In this document: piece after piece, positions 13,163 to 18,658 of the stretch
How the letters are laid out: each line of letters opens with the position of its first letter
Numbering within the stretch: the first letter of the stretch is position 1
Source: Geobacter sp. UBA4074
Lineage (GTDB): Bacteria; Desulfobacterota; Desulfuromonadia; Geobacterales; Pseudopelobacteraceae
Assembly: GCA_002383415.1 (NCBI GenBank)
Contig: DFYU01000111.1
Coordinates: forward strand, 1 to 18,658
Length of the DNA: 18,658 nt
Direction: 5' to 3'
Notes under the pieces: generated by a model
What the model saw: only the letters and a program-made list of their open reading frames with translations
Told to the model about the DNA's origin: nothing
Databases searched by the model: none
Made by a program: the position numbers and the translations under genes

Positions 13163-14443
13163 TCAGGGCTGCTTGATGCTGAAGCCGGCCCCCTGGAAGC
13201 TCTCCTTGGTCTGCAGCACAGTCTGCAGTACCTCTACGCTGCCACGCAGGCCTTGCCCCTTGGCGTTGTCACGTACGAACACCGTCAGGCTGCGTTCGCT
13301 GAGCTGGCCGCTGGCAATTGAGCTGATCCGGCAGGCAGCCAACTGTTCGTTTTCGATCCAGCAGCTACTATCACTACCGGCGTTGGTCAGCTTAAGGTGC
13401 TTCGGCAGGCTGATCCGCAGATCGATCTCCTTGGCAGCTGTAGAGCCGACATTGAGCACGGTTACCCGGTAGCTCAAGGTCTCACCGGGTGTTGCCGCCG
13501 GGCGCTGCAGCTTTGCCACTGCCCGTAACAGCGGGGCCTGGGTCGTGATCTGCAGTTCCTTGGTCTGGACCAGGTCGTTGAATTTGACTGATGCGGCCTT
13601 GATGGCTAGCGATTGGCGGGAACCGTCCACCCGGTTGCCGGGCAGGGTGAAGGTCAGCAGGCCTTTAAAGCTCTGTTTGGGAGCCAGCGGTATCTTTGAG
13701 AGTCCTCTGTGGCCTTCTTCGGCGGCGGTCAGTGTGCCGTTCAGGCCGGGCGGGAAGATCCCCTCCAGGCTGAACTCTTCTGTGCCGTTACCCTGGTTGA
13801 CCAACTCAAAGGGGATCGTGGTGGCGACGCCAGCCTCTGCGCGCAGATCGCCGGCCGGCGGCTCGATGCTGAAACTGATCGCGTCGCGGGCCGCCTTGAT
13901 GGCTGCCAGCCGTTCACGTTCGCGACGTTCTGCCTCGGCCTTTTCACGTGCCAGTCGCTCGCGTTCGGCCCTTTCCCGTGCCAAGCGTTCACGTTCTGCC
14001 CTCTCGGCAGCGGCACGCTCGATGGCCAGCTGTTCGTTACGCACCTTGCTGGCTGCCAGCTGCAGCTGACGGTTGGGTGCTAGTTTCTCCCCGGCTTTTT
14101 GCCGTTTCCCCAGTGTCAGCAGTTCTTCCTCAACCGAGCCGGCCAGTGTGCTGCTGCCAAATTCACCGCTGAACTGGTTGATGACACGGGCGGCAGTCTC
14201 GTTATCACCGGCCCGCTGATTGGAGCGGGCCAGCATCAGCAGTGTCACGTCACGCAACGGCGAGTCGGGAAAATGCTGGTTGAGCTGGTTGAGCTTTTCA
14301 GCGCTGAGCAGGTAATCCTTACGTTGAAAGGCGTTGAACGCCTCCATGAACAGCGATGAATCATCTACCTCGGCCTGCGCGGTGAACGCCAGGGCAAGGG
14401 GCAACAGGATGGTGCACAGCAGCAGGGTAATCGAACGGTGCAT
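13163..14443 (-). CDS. Secreted protein with helical repeats, Arg/Glu coiled coil and beta-sandwich C-terminus
   Basis: A 426-residue envelope protein of unknown function. It has a clear Sec signal peptide (hydrophobic 5-20, AQA before a probable cut after residue 24). Residues 27-112 look like tetratricopeptide-type helices (FMEAFNAFQRKDYLLSAEKL, then the HFPDSPLRDVTLLMLARS pattern seen in YbgF/CpoB-like proteins). Residues 135-187 form a highly charged Arg/Glu helix with 10-residue repeats, similar in style to TolA. The remainder (188-426) is beta-rich with two Ig-like or DUF11-like segments, the second around SYRVTVLNVGSTAAKEIDLRISLP (324-347). The ATG is 2 bp after the rpoD stop, and its GGAG site is inside the last rpoD codons, so translation is likely coupled. 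The role is not known; a cell-envelope scaffold is an inference from architecture. Confidence 0.85.
   Translation of the reverse strand: MHRSITLLLCTILLPLALAFTAQAEVDDSSLFMEAFNAFQRKDYLLSAEKLNQLNQHFPDSPLRDVTLLMLARSNQRAGDNETAARVINQFSGEFGSSTLAGSVEEELLTLGKRQKAGEKLAPNRQLQLAASKVRNEQLAIERAAAERAERERLARERAERERLAREKAEAERRERERLAAIKAARDAISFSIEPPAGDLRAEAGVATTIPFELVNQGNGTEEFSLEGIFPPGLNGTLTAAEEGHRGLSKIPLAPKQSFKGLLTFTLPGNRVDGSRQSLAIKAASVKFNDLVQTKELQITTQAPLLRAVAKLQRPAATPGETLSYRVTVLNVGSTAAKEIDLRISLPKHLKLTNAGSDSSCWIENEQLAACRISSIASGQLSERSLTVFVRDNAKGQGLRGSVEVLQTVLQTKESFQGAGFSIKQP
13904..14002 (-). repeat. In-gene tandem repeat encoding RAERERLARE units
   Basis: Three or so degenerate 30-bp units encode residues 148-180 of the secreted protein, starting with two exact copies of the decapeptide RAERERLARE followed by a diverged KAEAERRERERLA copy. 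The DNA copies differ at several third positions, so the repeat is old or under selection for the helix rather than a fresh slippage product. Confidence 0.8.
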
Positions 14444-14445
14444 GC

Positions 14446-16206
<1,761 letters not shown>

Positions 16207-16251
16207 AGATACCAACCTTTGCAGGATCTGTATGAGACGTCTGATGCCTTG

Positions 16252-18036
16252 TTACTGTATCTCTGATTTCTGTTTTCGCAACTCATTGGCCCGCTCCAAC
16301 AGCTGTTGGTAGTCGGGGTGGTCGCTGGTCATGGTGGCCAGTTGCCGGACCACCTGTTTCAGTTCCTTGATGCCGCCTGACTGCTGCAAGCGTTGCCGGC
16401 AATCGTCGAAGGCGTGCCGCCAATCATCCATGCCGGCCAGGTGCTGGTCTGCCATCAGCAGCCGCGCGGCCAGCTCTTTGTGGATCGGGTCGTCCAGGCG
16501 GCCAAAGAGCCGTTGACAGAGCGTTTCCGGGTCGGCTGCGTTGTCTGCCTCAGCCAGCAGTGCTTCGGCCAGTGGCCGGTGCTGCTGATCAAGCAGCTCC
16601 ACGAGCCCGTTTTTGCGGGCCTCGTCTCGCGCCCCGTCATAGTGGGCCAACAGCAGTAGCAGGCTTTCCTGTATGCGATCCCGTGGCTGGGGGGGCGACG
16701 GCGCTGTCAGCGCCGTTTTTTGCTGCGGCGCTGCGGGACGCGGAACCGTGCGTTCACCTGCCAGACGTTTGCGGAAGGCGGACAGGTCAACACCCAGCAG
16801 GCGACAGATCTCCTTCTCGTACAGGTCGCGCTCCACCGGATCGGCGATCCGCTTAAACCGTGGCGCTATCTCATCCATCAGCCGCACCTTGCGGTCGACG
16901 CTGTCCGGCGGTGTCTTGGTCAGCAGCCAGCTCAGATACTGCTCAAAGGCCGGCTTGGCGTCAGCAACACGCTGCTGGAACGACTCGGCGCCCTGCTGTT
17001 GCAGGAAACTGTCCGGGTCTTCCCCCTGGGGCAGGGTAATCACATAGGCCGGCAGCTTTTGTTCCAGGCAAAGCTCCATGGCCCGCACCGTGGCCTTGCG
17101 GCCGGCGCTGTCGCTGTCAAACAGCAGGTATACCCGGTCGCCATGCTTCTTGAGCAGGGCGATGTGCCCATCGGTCAGGGCGGTGCCGCAGGTGGCCACC
17201 ACATTTTTTACCCCGGCCCGGTACAGGGCCAGGTGATCGAAATAGCCCTCCACCACGATGGCGGCCGAGGCCAGGCGGATCTCTCGCAGGGCCAGATCGA
17301 GCCCGAACAGTACGCTGCTCTTGCGGTAGAGCGGCGATTCGGGTGAATTGATATACTTGGGCAGCGCACTGTCCAGCACCCGTCCGGCAAAGGCGATCGG
17401 ATGACCCTGGCTGTCACGGACCGGGAAGATCAGTCGGTTGTGCAGCAGATCGTACCAGTTGCCCCGCTCGCCGTTTCGCACCAGGCCCAGTGTCGCGGCG
17501 GCATCCAACGAGTGGCCAGCACCACGCAGGGCGTGTACCAGCGTATCTCTGCGTTCAGGGGCATAGCCCAGCCCGTAAGCGGCCGCCGTTTCCGGGTCCA
17601 CCTCACGCTGTTGCAGGTAGCTGCGGCCCGCTGCTCCCTCCGGACGCCGGGTCAGGGTCTCGCGGTAGTGGCGGGCAGCCAGTTCCAGGATGGCCCGCTG
17701 CTCGTCTCGCTCACCCTTGGCTCGCAGTTCGTCCGCTGTCAGCGGACGCTCCTCAATCACTACCCCGGCCCGCTGCGCCAGTTTGCGCACCGCATCGGGA
17801 AAGCTGATCCCTTCCAGCCGCATGATAAAGGCGAAGACATCGCCGCCTGCACCGCAACCGAAGCAGTGGAAGATCTCCCGCGCCGGGTTGACGTTGAAGG
17901 ACGGTGTTTTTTCCCCGTGGAACGGGCAGAGCCCGGTAAAGTTTGAGCCACTGCGTTTGAGGCTGACGTACTCGCCGATCACATCGACAATCGAGACCCG
18001 TTCAGCCACCTCGCGAACTTTATCACTGGCAATCAT
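16252..18036 (-). CDS. dnaG: DNA primase DnaG
   Basis: DnaG makes RNA primers at the replication fork with the DnaB helicase. The 594-residue protein has the N-terminal zinc finger (C37, H40, C58, C61 in CPFHGEKTPSF and FHCFGCGAGGDVF). The polymerase core has RLIFPVRDSQGHPIAFAGR (201-219), PKYINSPESPLYRKS (226-240), and the TOPRIM residues E263 (VVEGYFDHLAL) and D307/D309 (LFDSDSAGRKA). The C-terminal helicase-binding domain (about 455-594) is poorly conserved, as usual. The start overlaps the cvpA stop (ATGA), so the two are coupled. The linker around 425-455 is rich in Pro and Ala. Order and spacing match the macromolecular synthesis operon. Confidence 0.98.
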   Translation of the reverse strand: MIASDKVREVAERVSIVDVIGEYVSLKRSGSNFTGLCPFHGEKTPSFNVNPAREIFHCFGCGAGGDVFAFIMRLEGISFPDAVRKLAQRAGVVIEERPLTADELRAKGERDEQRAILELAARHYRETLTRRPEGAAGRSYLQQREVDPETAAAYGLGYAPERRDTLVHALRGAGHSLDAAATLGLVRNGERGNWYDLLHNRLIFPVRDSQGHPIAFAGRVLDSALPKYINSPESPLYRKSSVLFGLDLALREIRLASAAIVVEGYFDHLALYRAGVKNVVATCGTALTDGHIALLKKHGDRVYLLFDSDSAGRKATVRAMELCLEQKLPAYVITLPQGEDPDSFLQQQGAESFQQRVADAKPAFEQYLSWLLTKTPPDSVDRKVRLMDEIAPRFKRIADPVERDLYEKEICRLLGVDLSAFRKRLAGERTVPRPAAPQQKTALTAPSPPQPRDRIQESLLLLLAHYDGARDEARKNGLVELLDQQHRPLAEALLAEADNAADPETLCQRLFGRLDDPIHKELAARLLMADQHLAGMDDWRHAFDDCRQRLQQSGGIKELKQVVRQLATMTSDHPDYQQLLERANELRKQKSEIQ

Positions 18037-18518
18037 GGCGTGGTCTGGCGCAGCGCCTTGGCCCGGTCTAGCATGGTGCCGCCAAAGGTTGCAAGTTTCG
18101 AGGCAACCGGATGGGTCTTGACGGTGTCCTGAAACTGGAACTGAAAGGGGATCGCAATGATGGCGTACAGCACCATTCCCAGCAGCAGGCTTCCCTCAAC
18201 CAGTCCCACCGCAATACCGCCCAGGCGATTGACCCAGCCCAGCAGGGCCAGTTTTACCAGCCCGGTCAGCAGGTTGCCCAACAGGTGAGCCGCCAACCCC
18301 ACCAGGATCAGCAGCAGCACAAAGGCCACCACCTCGGCCGCAGCTGCGGGCAGCAACGGTTTGAGCGGTGTTGCCGCAACCGTATGGTAGCGATAGGCCA
18401 GCCAGCCACCCAGCACCAGCGCCGTCAACGCCGCCACCTCCTTGATCAGGCCACGCAGCAGGCCGCGCAGGCCCATCAGAGCCAGTACTGCCATGATGGT
18501 GATGTCAAGCAGGCTCAT
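18033..18518 (-). CDS. CvpA-family membrane protein
   Basis: A 161-residue integral membrane protein of the CvpA family, named for a factor needed for colicin V production in E. coli and linked to envelope stress resistance; its molecular role is not settled. The N-terminal LLDITIMAVLALMGLRGLLRGLIKE pattern (3-27, aspartate then G-x-RG-x-x-RG) is the family signature. Four hydrophobic segments are visible (about 4-20, 26-44, 61-84, 101-125). The ATG at 18518 is chosen because the protein then begins with the signature; a TTG eleven codons upstream adds unrelated residues. The ribosome binding site is weak (GGA at 11 bases). It overlaps dnaG by 4 nt, so an envelope gene sits inside the rpsU-dnaG-rpoD operon. 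Confidence 0.85.
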   Translation of the reverse strand: MSLLDITIMAVLALMGLRGLLRGLIKEVAALTALVLGGWLAYRYHTVAATPLKPLLPAAAAEVVAFVLLLILVGLAAHLLGNLLTGLVKLALLGWVNRLGGIAVGLVEGSLLLGMVLYAIIAIPFQFQFQDTVKTHPVASKLATFGGTMLDRAKALRQTTP

Positions 18519-18552
18519 CGGTAGGTCCAGGGGTGGAGTGAAAGACGGCAAA

Positions 18553-18574
18553 GGGGCTTTCTTGCGAAAGCCCC
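18553..18574 (-). terminator. Second hairpin upstream of cvpA, possible attenuator
   Basis: GGGGCTTTC (18553-18561) pairs perfectly with GAAAGCCCC (18566-18574) around a 4-nt loop. On the minus strand it is followed by TTTGCC, a short T run. With the larger hairpin next to it, it probably reduces read-through from the upstream gene into cvpA-dnaG-rpoD. Confidence 0.6.
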
Positions 18575-18584
18575 GTCAAAACAA

Positions 18585-18630
18585 CAATGCCAGGCCGGTA
18601 ACGGAAATTCCGTCAACCGGCCTGGCGTTG
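18585..18630 (-). terminator. Long hairpin after the upstream gene (probably rpsU)
   Basis: An 11-bp stem (GCCAGGCCGGT at 18589-18599 with 18616-18626), extended by CAAT/GTTG at the base, carries an inner hairpin ACGGAA-A-TTCCGT (18601-18613). On the minus strand it starts 8 nt after the upstream stop codon and is followed by ATTGTTGTTTTGAC, a moderately T-rich tail. E. coli also has a partial terminator between rpsU and dnaG. Confidence 0.7.
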
Positions 18631-18637
18631 GACAGGC

Positions 18638-18658
18638 TTAGTCCATCATCTTGCGCTG
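18638..18658 (-). CDS. rpsU: 3' end of upstream gene, probably ribosomal protein S21 (partial)
   Basis: Only the last six codons (QRKMMD) and a TAA stop are in the window, reading on the minus strand. The basic-then-Met ending, the position before dnaG-rpoD and the hairpins that follow fit rpsU, the first gene of the macromolecular synthesis operon. Six residues cannot prove the identity; the assignment rests mainly on gene order. Confidence 0.45.
   Translation of the reverse strand, partial: QRKMMD

Noticed and set aside
13904..14002. The repeats as a possible CRISPR or minisatellite array
   Set aside because: The units are in frame, degenerate at third positions and encode a charged helix; there are no spacers.

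Overview
The window looks like a chromosomal housekeeping region of a Gram-negative anaerobe of the Desulfuromonadota, most likely Geobacterales (Geobacter, Trichlorobacter or Pelobacter propionicus type). The grounds are protein similarity recalled from those genomes, a GC-rich composition estimated by eye at about 60%, and the combination of gene clusters. The genus is inference. No mobile element, CRISPR array, tRNA or rRNA was found, and no stretch longer than about 180 bp lacks a gene.

Left part, minus strand (1-5212). The cluster reads right to left: prmA, rsmE, a zinc-ribbon protein, an intrinsic terminator, then mutL, miaA and hfq. prmA/rsmE and mutL/miaA are joined by 4-nt ATGA overlaps. 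The rsmE stop codon is part of the Shine-Dalgarno of the zinc-ribbon gene. miaA runs 92 nt into hfq in another frame, which is unusual. The genes cover ribosomal protein and rRNA methylation, mismatch repair, tRNA modification and sRNA chaperoning.

Middle left, plus strand (5279-9311). A promoter in the divergent gap with prmA appears to drive ppsR (PEP synthase/pyruvate-phosphate dikinase regulatory protein), an OmpR-type response regulator without a partner kinase, a periplasmic HtrA/DegQ protease with two PDZ domains, and a membrane protein with four sets of FeS-type cysteines. A small secreted Lys/Pro-rich protein on the minus strand (9313-9597) has its own promoter and converges on this operon with a 1-bp gap.

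Middle right, plus strand (9787-13140). An RdgC-like protein, obg and proB are tightly packed and end at a strong intrinsic terminator.

Right part, minus strand (13163-18658). This is the macromolecular synthesis operon: the last codons of a gene that is probably rpsU, two hairpins, cvpA, dnaG and rpoD. It is followed 2 bp later by a secreted protein with a helical-repeat N-terminus, an Arg/Glu-rich coiled coil and a beta-sandwich-like C-terminus. This part couples ribosome assembly, replication priming and the housekeeping sigma factor, with an envelope gene appended.

I found no clearly new defence or mobile system. The most unusual points are the miaA/hfq overprinting, the rpoD-coupled envelope protein, the kinase-less regulator next to a protease, and the RdgC-like gene upstream of obg.
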